Source: Hexactinellida sp. DTS-2022 (taxonomy: Eukaryota > Porifera > Hexactinellida). Taken from it: DNA of 64,000 nt. Location: positions 1 through 64,000 of the forward strand of contig JAPNXP010000015.1 of assembly GCA_028753945.1 (NCBI GenBank), in the 5' to 3' direction. The notes below the pieces were generated by a model. It was not told where the DNA came from, ran no database searches, and saw only the letters and a list, made by a program, of their open reading frames with translations. A program made the translations under genes and the position numbers. Below are positions 54,595-63,725 of the stretch, piece by piece. The first letter of the stretch is position 1. Each line of letters opens with the position of its first letter.

Positions 54595-56936
54595 ATGGAA
54601 GAAGGGAAGCTGAATTGGAGCCTAACAGCGGCGGATCTGTTCGCACTCTCGGAGCTCTACTTGCGAGAGAAGCGACACATATTCGACACAATCGCCGCCC
54701 TCTCTCCCGAGGACACCAGCTGGAGTAGCACCCTAGGTACCTGTGTGTTGTTGTTGTGTTGTTGTTGTTGTTTACTTGCGAGGTGTGAGCAGGGGCGCTG
54801 GAGAGGTTCGACCGCGAGTGGCTTTGTCTGGCGAACACGCTGACTCTCTTCCAGCACGTGAGCGACAGCGGCGAGATGCGCCAGGCCAGCAGCGAGGCGG
54901 ACAAGAAGATCAGCAACTTCGATATTCAGATGTCCATGCGCGTGGAGGTGTTCCGCGTGGTGTCGCGTCTGGTGGCGCAGAAGGTGTCGCTGGGGGCGGA
55001 GGAGGCGCGGTGGCTCGACAGGTTCCTGCTGAAGGGTCGCAAGAACGGCCTGGAGATGGGAGAGGAGCAAAGGAATGACATCGAGAAGATAAAACAAGAA
55101 CTTTCCGATCTGTGTATTCAGTTCCAACAAAATCTCAACGAGGAGAGCACAAAGCTGATATTCACACCGGATCAGCTGGACGGTTAGTTTCAGTTCCATA
55201 TTGCTTGCAATAGTTCCTATTCCTCCCCGCAGGCACCAGTCAGTCCTTCCAGGACTCTCTGGTCCGGACGGAGACCGGCAAACTGGAACTGACACTATCC
55301 TATCCGCACTTCTTCCCAGTCATGGAGACCTGCCGCGTGGCGGACACCAGGCGCCAGACGCAGACCGCTTTCAATTCCCGCTGCAAGGAGCAGAACTCGC
55401 AAATCCTAACTAAGGTACTACACTGTGCCACTTGTGCCACTTTATGCCACTTTATATCACCTGTGCCACTTTATATCACCTGTGCCACTTTATATCACCT
55501 GTGCCACTTTATATCACCTGTGCCACTTTATGCCACTTGTGCCACTTTATATCACCTGTGCCACTTTATATCACTTGTGCCACTTTATATCACCTGTGCC
55601 ACTTGTGCCACTTTACGCTGTGCCACTTTATATCACCTGTGCCACTTGTGCCACTTTATATCACCTGTGCCACTTTACGCTGTGCCACTAGGTGCTCGCG
55701 CTGCGCCACCAGCTGGCAGCTATTCTGGGCTACAAGACATTCTCCGACTACACCCTGGAAGGTGTGACTATGGCCGCCACCTCCCAGCGGGTGCGGGAGT
55801 TCCTATCGGAACTGAAACTGCGCCTCAAGCCGCTGGGCGAGCAGGACCTGGCCACCCTTCTGGAACTGAAACTAGCCGAGTCGCCCGAGCGCGGCTTCGC
55901 CATGCACGACTTCCGGTTCTACATGAAGCGGCGCGAAAAGCTGCACTTCGGGATAGACCACGAGGCATTCCGGGCCTACTTCCCGGTAACTAAGGTTACG
56001 GAGGCGGTATGCGGCATCTACCAGGAGCTGCTGGGACTTAAGTTCACCCGCGACACCTCTGCCCAGGTGTGGCACGCGGAGGTGACGTGTCACGTGGTGC
56101 ACGACGCGACGAGTGGCGAGCTGCTGGGACACTTCTATCTGGATCTGTTCCCCCGCGCCGGTAAGTACAGCCACGCGTGCGTCATAGGGATCCAGCCCTC
56201 GTGCCACTCCGCCACTTTCTCGCAGCCCGCGGTGGCAGCCATGCTGGCCAACTTCACGCGGGGGCTCGGGGGCGCCCCGGGGCTGCTCTCGCACGCGGAG
56301 GTGGAGACCTTCTTCCACGAGTTCGGACACCTGATGCACCAGCTGTGCTCGCGGACACAGCTGTGCCACTTCTCGGGCACCCGCGTGGAGCGGGACTTCG
56401 TGGAGACGCCCTCGCAGATGCTGGAGAACTGGTGCTGGGCGCGGGAGGGGCTCCGGCGGCTCAGCTGCCACTGCGACACAAACGCGCCACTCCCGACACC
56501 CATGATAGACTCGCTCCTGGCGACCCGCTACGTGAACCACGGCCTGCGGACCCTGCGACAAGTGGCGCTCTCCTCGCTGGACTTTCTGCTGCACACCGAC
56601 GCCAACGCGGACCTGTCGGTTTATGACGCAATCATGAAGGACATTCTCGGGATTCCCCCGTTGCCGGGGACCTGCATGCCCGCGACGTTCGCGCACCTGA
56701 CGGGCGGTTACGAGTCCAAGTACTACGGGTACCTCTGGAGCCAGGTGTTCGCGGCAGACATGTTCGCCGCGCGCTTCGAGACGGAGGGCATCTTCTCGCC
56801 GGCGGTCGGCGCCGACTACAGACGACACATCCTGGAGCCGGGCGGGACCCTGGATGCAGAAGTGATGCTTAGGAATTTCCTGGGACGGGAGCCCACCAGC
56901 GACGCGTTCTTCAAAGCGAGCGGACTCGAGGTGTGA
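54595..56936 (+). CDS. Thimet oligopeptidase / neurolysin-type M3 metallopeptidase (four exons)
   Basis: Exons: 54595-54736, 54793-55182, 55233-55414 and 55692-56936, giving 652 residues. M3 oligopeptidases cleave short peptides with one zinc ion. The zinc site is VETFFHEFGHLMHQLC with H447, E448 and H451, and the third ligand is E476 in RDFVETPSQ, at the family spacing. The N-terminal half has SSEADKKISNFDIQMSMRVE, nearly matching the THOP1/NLN helix, and FTPDQLDG. ERDFVETPSQMLENW and GGYESKYYGYLWSQV are family signatures. There is no mitochondrial presequence, so it is cytosolic like THOP1; THOP1 and neurolysin cannot be separated here. Introns are 56, 50 and 277 nt; the long one is filled by a minisatellite. 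The stop lies 115 bp before the NCAPG start. Confidence 0.92.
55423..55690 (+). repeat. 19-bp minisatellite filling an intron of the M3 peptidase gene
   Basis: Tandem variants of tgtgccactttatatcacc occupy almost the whole 277-nt intron 55415-55691. Some units are shortened to tgtgccactt or substituted (tgccac / tacgctg). Other introns in the window are 45-76 nt, so this one grew by repeat expansion. The repeat keeps all three frames open, creating spurious ORFs. Confidence 0.9.
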
Positions 56937-56995
56937 AAATATGCGTATTTCTGAATTTAGTTGTTGCTCTGATTGTTAGTTTTATGAAAAATAGA

Positions 56996-57001
56996 AATAA
57001 A
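56996..57001 (+). promoter_or_regulatory. Poly(A) signal AATAAA for the M3 peptidase gene
   Basis: A canonical hexamer 60 bp after the stop and only about 50 bp upstream of the NCAPG ATG. The 3' end of one gene and the 5' end of the next are therefore almost superimposed. Confidence 0.6.
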
Positions 57002-57051
57002 TTTGGGTTTATTTGTGTTAACACCTCTATAAGCTATCTACCTAGCAACCA

Positions 57052-58696
57052 ATGCCAGCTCAGGAATGCAGTGAGTCAGTCGCTCAGCTGTTTTCTTCGG
57101 TTCAGGAGTCCGGAAAGCAGAGCAGCATTCTGGGCGCCAAATCGGGGTTCCTAGCCCTCCTCTCCGATTGGTCGCCCGCACAGCTGTTGGCCGCCACCCT
57201 GCCACCTCTGCGACACATTCTGTGCCACAATTCCAACAGCAAGTTCCTCCAGGCCTACCTGGACCTCCTCACCTCTCTCTTGGTGGACCTCTCCAGGGTC
57301 TCGTTAAGTGGCTCAAATGTGTCGCCAAGTGGCTCAAATGTGTCGGAAAGTGGCTCAAATGTGTCGCTCATGGACGCCCTCCTGGAAGAGGTTCTGAGTC
57401 TTTCCAGCGCCAAAAACAAGACCGTCCGTCTGAGGACGTGTCAGCTGATGTGCCACATTGTGGCGCGTGGCGGCGCGACACATTTCCCGCTGGGCGCCTG
57501 GGAGGAGCGAATATACGAGTGTCTGCTGGGACACACGCGGGACAAAATAGCGGCGGTCAGATGCGAGGCCCTCCGGGGCCTGGCCAAGTTCATGAATCCC
57601 TCCGACGCAAAGTGTCCGTGTGTCCTGCGTCTCCTCTGGCACCTGGGACACGACCCCTCCGGAGAGGTGCGGAAAAAGTGTCTCCAGCTGCTGCCACTCT
57701 CGAACGAGACGCTCGAGCAGATTGTGTCGCGGGTGGCAGACACGAGTGTCGAGGTTAAAGTGGCAGTTTTCAAAACTTTGGGAGAGAATCTTCACCCGAA
57801 ATATCTTAAAGTTGAGGAGGTGATGCAAGTTCTAAAGATAGGCACAGCTGACCCGAGCAAAGGTGTTAAAGTGGCGTTTGAGAGCCACTTTCTGCGCGGG
57901 TGGCTGCGGGCCACCGAGCAGGACTTGATATTCATATTGCAGAGGTTCGATCTGATCGGTCAGCCCGACACCTGCTCTGCCACTCTTCAGTCTATATTTA
58001 GTGTCGCGCCACTCGGCGCCATTTCCAGATTGTGGCACGAGCTGACGGGACTTGACACCTCGGAGCCGCCACCCGAGGGGCTGCTGAGTGGCGCGGCGTT
58101 TGAGCCATCTGCCATTTCGCTAGAATTCTCGTTTCTGTGGCTTAACTTATCAAAGTTCCTGCATAGCAACAAGACCCACAGCCCGGTATGCGTGGAATGT
58201 GTGGACCCAGACCCCGTCCAGTTCTCCGAATTTATTTTGAGATTCCAGGAGCACTTCGTGTCGCGAAATGGCGCCTATTCCGCGGAGCTGAGAGCCACCT
58301 TCGAGAATATTCTGAAGCTTCTGGAGTTCATTGACTACTCAAACGAGAGTGGCAGGGACCGCGTGATCGTGTCGCTCAGGTCTCTCATCACGAACCCACA
58401 ATTCCATCTGTCTCTGATTGAGCCATCTCTGCGCCACTTCTCGGTGGTCTGTCCCGACGCGAACAACCGAATTATGAATCTGGCCACCGCCGTCATCGCC
58501 CTGAACCTGCCACCTGACACCTCGCAGCCCAGGATACCGTCTGGGGAACAGGAATGTGGCACTAGTGGGCACAGCGACACATTCATACTGGACACTTCCG
58601 AGGCCACACAGACAGAGGAGACCGACACTCTCGATAGGAACTTGAGATCTCTCCAGATCACCAACTCCCTACTGCAGCAAGTCAAGGTATGTTGTT

Positions 58697-58754
<58 letters not shown>

Positions 58755-59965
58755 GATACAGCACTCGGACGCACACCTGCTCTCGCTGGTCAAGTACGTG
58801 CTGCTCCCAAACCTGCTCCAGCGGGACTTCGCTTTGAGAGAGCTGGCCCTGAGGGGGCTCGGGCTGGCCGCTCTGACGTCACTAGAGATGGCGCACAACG
58901 TGGTTCCCAGCTTTGCAGTGGTGGCGACAGAGGCGCTCTTCCTGGACCACGGGAGCGTGCAGCTGGCGGCGCTCAGCTGTTTGCTGGACCTCTTCCTGCT
59001 GTACGGCGACACGCTCTTCCAGGTAACCCTCTGGCGCAATGGAATGCTTCTGTTCATTGTGACGCTCTCCTTAGCTGATGCCAATACTACCTACAGACAG
59101 CGCCCCCACAGCAGAACCGGTATCGGGAGCAGAGCCGGTACCGGATGTGGGTGCGGGCAAACAGCAGCTGCTGTCGCTGGTTATGCGCGTGCTGCAGTCG
59201 GACGCACCCGAGCTGCAGGAGCGCGCGCTGCTGGGGCTCTGCAAGCTGTTTCTGGCCAATCGGGTGCGCTCCTGTCTCGTGCTGGGACAGCTGCTGGTCC
59301 GCTCCTTCCACCCGGTCGCCCGCGCGCCCGCCCTGACGGACCGCATCTTCGCGTTCTTCTACGCCTTCTGCGGCGCCCGGCAGGAGAACTGCGCGCTGCT
59401 GTCGGACGCCCTGATCCCGACCCTCTGGACCCTGCACGAGGCGCCGCCGGACACCTTCCTGAGTCTCGTCAGCCTGGACTCCGTCTGCGACAAGGTCCTC
59501 TTCTTCCTGTCCGGCCCGGGCGCCCACGGACTGCTGGTCGAGCCGCTGCTCGCGCTGTGTCTGCGGAGCCCCGAGGCGGCGCCCGTGTGTCGCGCCGCTC
59601 TCCGCTGCCTCGCCCAGACGGACCTCAGTCGCTCCGGGGACCAGGGACCCGTCCTCAGGGTGTGGGGGCGTCTGGCGAATGAACTCGCTCAGAATGCGCC
59701 AGCTGTGACCAACGCTTTCCTTGCGAAGTTCCAGAACAATCTCAAAGCAATACTTCCCGATTACGTCATTCTCACACCTGACGTGTGCGCGACACCAAGA
59801 AGTGGCGCAGTCTCCTGCAGGTCCGCAGCCAAGAAGGGGTACGGCCGGTCCAGCAGAAAAGTGGACCGACACCCTGCCACCCCTGCCACCCCAAGGGCCA
59901 GGTCCGTCCGACACCAGAACCCCATTAACTACACCCTGGACTTCAGCTCAGAGGAAGACCCTTAG
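57052..59965 (+). CDS. NCAPG: Condensin complex subunit 3 / NCAPG (three exons)
   Basis: Exons: 57052-58686, 58756-59022 and 59075-59965, all phase 0, giving 930 residues. NCAPG is the HEAT-repeat subunit of condensin I that binds DNA with NCAPH during mitotic chromosome compaction. Support is the order of conserved HEAT segments: RLRTCQLMCHIV, then RDKIAAVRCEALRGLAKF, CPCVLRLLWHLGHDPSGEVR, EQIVSRVADTSVEVKVAVFK and GWLRATEQDLIFILQRFD, and later a stretch with IFAFFYAF and IPTLWTLHEAP, which align with human NCAPG in order. The C-terminal tail is basic and Ser/Thr-rich. It is somewhat shorter than the human protein (1,015). Residues 86-106 are three copies of a seven-residue unit SGSNVSx. Introns are 69 nt (mostly TTG repeats) and 52 nt. 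Confidence 0.85.
57307..57369 (+). repeat. In-frame 21-bp triplication in NCAPG
   Basis: Three tandem 21-bp units (agtggctcaaatgtgtcg plus a variable codon) encode SGSNVSP, SGSNVSE and SGSNVSL. They lie in a linker between HEAT regions. Because each unit is seven codons, copy-number change would not break the frame. Confidence 0.9.
58692..58753 (+). repeat. TTG microsatellite in the first NCAPG intron
   Basis: An almost pure (TTG)n tract occupies most of the 69-nt intron 58687-58755 and leads directly to the tttag acceptor. Similar TTG tracts are found in introns of IPMK copy 2 (46118-46160 and near 45884) and the M3 peptidase gene (54747-54775). Confidence 0.9.
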
Positions 59966-60219
59966 TTCCCATTGTGAGTTGTTAGTGTCAGTTATGTCCC
60001 TCTATAGCAACGAAATTGTGTTACAGGAATGTGTTACAACATTTACGGGTTGATAAGTGGCGCTCTATTGTCCTAGTGTTAACACTGGCTGGTCCAGCGC
60101 GATTGGTCCTAAATGGCTTTGGTTGTCACTCGACAGCTGTGAAGCCGTTTCTAATACTACAATACAAAGAGAGTACAAAGTTAAGTAGAACAAACTAACA
60201 AACTAATCTAGCACACACA
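59966..60219. other. Convergent intergenic region, NCAPG / gelsolin
   Basis: 254 bp between two convergent stop codons. AT-leaning with several short A-rich stretches on the plus strand. No AATAAA hexamer was seen for NCAPG. No gene found. Confidence 0.5.
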
Positions 60220-61332
60220 CTACTGGAAGCACTTTGAGAACTCCGCCGACTCATTTCCATGCTTCATGATGCTAATACCGACTAGCTGGTGGTCAGTTTT
60301 GTTCAGGTAGGTGGTGGCGTAAGACATTCCGTTCCTCTTCTCCATGGGAGAGGCACCGGAGCCGATCCACACGAAGCACTTGGCCTCCACGTCCGCTATG
60401 AACACGTCATTGGGGTCTAGCTTGTTCCAGTGCAGGCACCCCTCCTCCTCTTGGGTGAACTGAATGGAGCCCCCCGCGTCGCTCAGGCGGAACAACTTGT
60501 TGACGTGCGCCGGCTTGGAGGGGGCCTCCCCCGCATCCTCATACGCGGTCAGCTTTTCGTCAGAGAGAAAGGACATGAACTCGGTCACTTCGGCGCCGTG
60601 GTCCCCCTCATCTATGTTGTCAAACGTGATGCGTCCGATTCGCTCCGTCTTTAGCTGCTGTACTTCTTGGGACGCTTTGTACTTCTCGTTCTTGTTGGCC
60701 GTCTTTCCCACCCACAGGAACCCCTTGGTGCCCGCGTCCAGGATAAACACGTCGTCCGAGTTTAAGCTCCCCTTCTTGAGGGGCACCTCTTTCACGGTGG
60801 TGGAGCTCTTCGGATTCTCAGACCGGATGTGCAGGAGTCGCGGCTTGTATTCTTTCGCTGTGACGTGAACGAACCCGCTGTCGGCGCCGCCCTCCAGGAT
60901 CTTTATGGACGGAAAGTATTTCTTGAACATCTCCGACTCGTGCCCCATCACTTCGCGGTGCTGGATGGGCTTATCGTCGTGATAAGTGTCCAGCTCAACA
61001 GTCTTGTACGCGGCGGTCCCGTACTCGTCCTGTGTGGAATCCTTTCCGATCCAAAAGTGCAAGTCGTACTTGAGCTGGTCCGTCTCGGGCTCCTTGTAGG
61101 TGTTGAGGATTATATAGGAGTCTCCTCCGAAGAACTTCCCGTACTGGTCCTTAGCCAAGGGCTCCACCTGAAATTTGACGATGCGCCAGATTTCGAGACC
61201 CTCCTTTAATCCGGACCCATGCCACGCCTTCTCGGACTCCGCGGACTCTTTCTTGACACCTTTTTCTGTGTCAGAACCGAACAGGGCCAAGTTCGAATCT
61301 TGCCAATCGAATTCCTTTGCTTTTACAGCCAT
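60220..61332 (-). CDS. Gelsolin-family actin-binding protein, three-domain (severin/GLP-like)
   Basis: Intronless, 370 residues. Gelsolin-family proteins sever, cap or nucleate actin filaments under calcium control. Three gelsolin-homology repeats are visible. Domain 1 spans about 30-150 (GLEIWRIVKFQVEPLAKDQYG, quoted in part, then FFGGDSYIILNTYK and LHFWIGKDSTQDEYGTAAYK). Domain 2 spans about 165-260 (RLLHIRSENPKSSTTVKEVP, then DDVFILDAGTKGFLWVGKTA). Domain 3 spans about 285-370 (KLFRLSDAGG, then NDVFIADVEAKCFVWIGSGA). The size equals severin, fragmin and invertebrate gelsolin-like protein 1 rather than six-domain gelsolin. It is convergent with NCAPG. A TATA-like element lies just upstream on the minus strand. 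Confidence 0.92.
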   Translation of the reverse strand: MAVKAKEFDWQDSNLALFGSDTEKGVKKESAESEKAWHGSGLKEGLEIWRIVKFQVEPLAKDQYGKFFGGDSYIILNTYKEPETDQLKYDLHFWIGKDSTQDEYGTAAYKTVELDTYHDDKPIQHREVMGHESEMFKKYFPSIKILEGGADSGFVHVTAKEYKPRLLHIRSENPKSSTTVKEVPLKKGSLNSDDVFILDAGTKGFLWVGKTANKNEKYKASQEVQQLKTERIGRITFDNIDEGDHGAEVTEFMSFLSDEKLTAYEDAGEAPSKPAHVNKLFRLSDAGGSIQFTQEEEGCLHWNKLDPNDVFIADVEAKCFVWIGSGASPMEKRNGMSYATTYLNKTDHQLVGISIMKHGNESAEFSKCFQ

Positions 61333-61360
61333 TGTATATGCCTGTGCTACTTGGTGCCAC

Positions 61361-61367
61361 TTTTATA
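61361..61367 (-). promoter_or_regulatory. Possible TATA box of the gelsolin gene
   Basis: The minus strand reads TATAAAA here, 29-35 bp upstream of the start codon. If used, transcription would begin within a few bases of the ATG, implying a very short 5' UTR, so the call is tentative. Confidence 0.35.
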
Positions 61368-61962
61368 GTAGCCAGAACAACTTCAGTGGCACACGGCTTG
61401 ACCAAATTTGGAGTTTTCTTTCGAAGCCAATTTTCGCCGAAGCCTTCGTGCTCATGATAACATCGTGCGCTCAACCAATAGGATTCCCAGGAATTCAGCG
61501 CATTAGGCAGCATATCTTACAGGAATAATGGAACTAATACACCTATAGTTCCAATTTGGATGTAACTTGAGTAGAAATCTTCCTCCGCTATCTAGATGAT
61601 ACCCACGTGCAGCTCGCCTAAATTATTTGATCAAATTTTGCCCAAATATGGAGAAAATTGATTTCTTCAAACAATTCTGAGAAGTGTATAGCTTTTGTTT
61701 GAAGAGCTCAATCACTTCTTTGAACCCTGTAATCTTATGGCGCGTATTTTGTTTGTTTTCAAATGTGAAAGGGAACAAATTGTCTCTTTTTACAAACCCA
61801 TATTGTGTACCTGGAACTTCACTAGACACTTCTATTTATAGTTCCAATTCCATCTGCCATTATAACTTCAGTTCTTATTCCGAATTTATATTTCATGAGC
61901 CGCTTAGTTCCTTTCAATGGTAACGCCACTCCCCCTACCCGAGTAAGTTCCTGTTGTACCGT
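61368..61962. other. Intergenic region upstream of gelsolin and the Nup43-like gene
   Basis: About 600 bp of AT-rich sequence shared as upstream region by two divergent genes. It has several copies of the short motif tagttcc (or ggaacta). No supported gene, except that the ATG at 61917-61919 may be the first exon of the downstream gene (see findings). Confidence 0.45.
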
Positions 61963-61982
61963 GTTAGTTCCATATTGCTATA

Positions 61983-62136
61983 CAGTGAACTCTCGTTATA
62001 ACGAAGTCGGATATAACGAACCGCTTATAATTAATAGATAATTTCCCCCCGAGCACTAAATGCATTATTTCTCCCAATACAACGAAGGAATATTATATAC
62101 AGTTCCCAAGCACTTCCTTATAACGAGAGTTGCCTG
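61983..62136. mobile_element. Tc1/mariner (pogo/Tigger-like) MITE, 154 bp, TA target duplication
   Basis: Terminal inverted repeats CAGTGAACTCTCGTTATAAC at the left and the complement of ttataacgagagttgcctg at the right match at about 18 of 21 positions. Both ends are flanked by TA (61981-61982 and 62137-62138). CAGT-type ends with ctctcgttataacg and TA duplication are typical of pogo/Tigger non-autonomous elements. The AT-rich interior has no coding capacity. Confidence 0.85.
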
Positions 62137-62165
62137 TAGTTATTTCCACATTGCTATAGTTAGTT

Positions 62166-62418
62166 CTGTCACGGGAATTTTGGTCCACTTGGAAAATTGA
62201 TCCTGGCGAACCAAAATTTTCATGGAAATTTGGTCCCTCTGAGTTTATGTTTATTTGCTAAATAGTAGCCTAGGCGATTTTTCACCATATTACAACCAAA
62301 GATTTACATGAATAAGCCTGTCACTGGAAAATTGGGCCCGAAAAATTGATCTGGGATCAATATTCCATGGAATTTTGGTCCAGGATCAATTTTTCGGGGC
62401 CCAATTTTCCATTGACAG
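62166..62418. mobile_element. Fold-back/palindromic MITE with ctgtca ends
   Basis: Begins ctgtcacgggaatttt and ends with the complement ctgtcaatggaaaatt. The right 101 bp (62318-62418) form a near-perfect inverted repeat centred on attccatggaat. A second, weaker palindrome lies near 62209-62237, centred on catg. The flanks are consistent with a 2-bp TT duplication (62164-62165 and 62419-62420) in the host minisatellite. Family unknown. Confidence 0.7.
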
Positions 62419-62494
62419 TTCCATATTGCTATAGTTAGTTCCACATTGCTATAGTTAGTTCCACATTACTGGAGTTAGTTCCTGTGCCCTGTAG

Positions 62495-63607
62495 GCGCAG
62501 CTGGAGTCCGGGAACCTGAGGGAGCTCAGCCGGCGGGGCCGCGACGCCCGGACAAGCGGCCTTGTAGAAATAATAAAAACAGCCGACCTGTCTTCGGAAG
62601 TGGTGCTGAACAGTGAGGTGTCCACCGACACCTGTGTCGGGTGGTGTCCGGCGCCGCACGAGGGGGGGCCCGCCCGCTTCTTCGCGGCCTCCAACTCTAA
62701 GGTGTCGGTGTACCAACTGGGCTCATTTGTGTCGGTGGGGGCCGACACGCGTCTATATCTGCCGCATTTCGTGTATCGCGCCGCGCAGCCCTTTAGCGCA
62801 GTGGCGGTCCCGTTCCTTCCGCGGGAGGAGCCCCCCGCCTTCCTGCTGGGGTACCCGGGCGGGGAGGCCGAGGTGGCGCAAGTGGCAGGGCAGGGGGAGG
62901 AGTGGCGCGTGGAGCGGGTCTCGCTCTCGGGCCCGGAGGCTCCCAGAGACTGCGCGTGTCTGGCCTGGAACAGCTGTTCCGACTTAATGGCCCTCGGGGA
63001 CTCGAGCGGGTGCATACACATCGTGCATCTCTCCACGCGACACGCGCTGCAGAAGCTGCGCTTCCGGTCGCTGCCCGCGCGGCAGCTGCTCTTCCTTTCG
63101 CGGAGTCGGCTGCTCAGCTGCGACGGGAGCGACACTGTCTGCCACTGGGACCTGCGGGCCCCCGCCTCCGTCTGCCACCTGGCGGCGCCTCCGCTCGGCT
63201 GTCCCCTCTCCGGGGCCCCGCCGGTCCTGGGCGTGGACGCGGCGGGGGAGCGGGTCGCGTGTCTCGACCAGGAGGGCCGCTGCGTGCTCTGGGACACGCG
63301 GGACACGCGGCGCCCGCTGTCGCTGCACCAGGGACACGCGGAGCCGCTCTCGCGCGCGGACCCGCACGCCAGTCGGCCGGCCGGCGTCTGTCTGGCCGGA
63401 GAGTTCGTGTGCGTGGGCGGCTGCCACTCGCAGGTGGCGCTGTACCACTCGGCGCTGCCGGGGCCGCTCTGCCGCCACTGGTACGGGGCGGACACCTTCG
63501 GGAGCGCCACTGTGTCCCGCCTGGAGTTCTCGGCGCGCGCGAGACGCGTCATAGCGACGGACTCGCTCGGGGCGGTCAAGTTGCTGGCAGTGGCGGCGCC
63601 GGACTAG
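62495..63607 (+). CDS. WD-repeat protein, probably nucleoporin Nup43 (5' end unresolved)
   Basis: The open frame runs from a likely 3' splice site (ccctgtag|gcg, 62494/62495) to the stop at 63607, 370 codons; the in-frame tag of the splice site precludes simple upstream extension. WD-like blades end in SKVSVYQLG, GCIHIVHLS, DTVCHWDLRAP and RCVLWDTRDTRRP. The order, spacing and the C-terminal FSARARRVIATDSLGAVKLL resemble Nup43, a member of the Nup107-160 (Y) complex of the nuclear pore and kinetochore. Similarity is moderate, and another small WD40 protein is possible. Coding sequence is very GC-rich. A start ATG directly followed by a GT donor at 61917-61920 would give a phase-matched first exon; this is hypothetical. 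Confidence 0.6.
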   Translation, partial: AQLESGNLRELSRRGRDARTSGLVEIIKTADLSSEVVLNSEVSTDTCVGWCPAPHEGGPARFFAASNSKVSVYQLGSFVSVGADTRLYLPHFVYRAAQPFSAVAVPFLPREEPPAFLLGYPGGEAEVAQVAGQGEEWRVERVSLSGPEAPRDCACLAWNSCSDLMALGDSSGCIHIVHLSTRHALQKLRFRSLPARQLLFLSRSRLLSCDGSDTVCHWDLRAPASVCHLAAPPLGCPLSGAPPVLGVDAAGERVACLDQEGRCVLWDTRDTRRPLSLHQGHAEPLSRADPHASRPAGVCLAGEFVCVGGCHSQVALYHSALPGPLCRHWYGADTFGSATVSRLEFSARARRVIATDSLGAVKLLAVAAPD

Positions 63608-63725
63608 GGCAGAGCGGCTGTGCCTCCAGACACAATCCGACCCTCGTGTGTCGCGTGCCACCAGGTGCCCGCGGCCCGACACTAGTGCCACTCTCCCTTA
63701 ATGCCTTCTGTGTCCAATTAGTCGG

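Larger units (their letters stand above)
61963..62486 (+). repeat. 20-bp minisatellite interrupted by two MITEs
   Basis: Units of agttccacattgctatagtt (20 bp) occur at about 61965-61982, 62137-62165 and 62419-62486. The two interruptions are a 154-bp TIR element (61983-62136) and a ~253-bp fold-back element (62166-62418). Removing both restores a continuous minisatellite, so the repeat predates the insertions. Confidence 0.85.

Noticed and set aside
55322-55993. 223-codon plus-strand ORF across the intron minisatellite
   Set aside because: It reads through the 19-bp repeats and out of the peptidase frame. Homology requires splicing out 55415-55691.
61290-61312. tRNA-like T-loop sequence gttcgaatcttgcc
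   Set aside because: It lies inside the gelsolin coding sequence (antisense) and no acceptor, D or anticodon arms can be folded around it.
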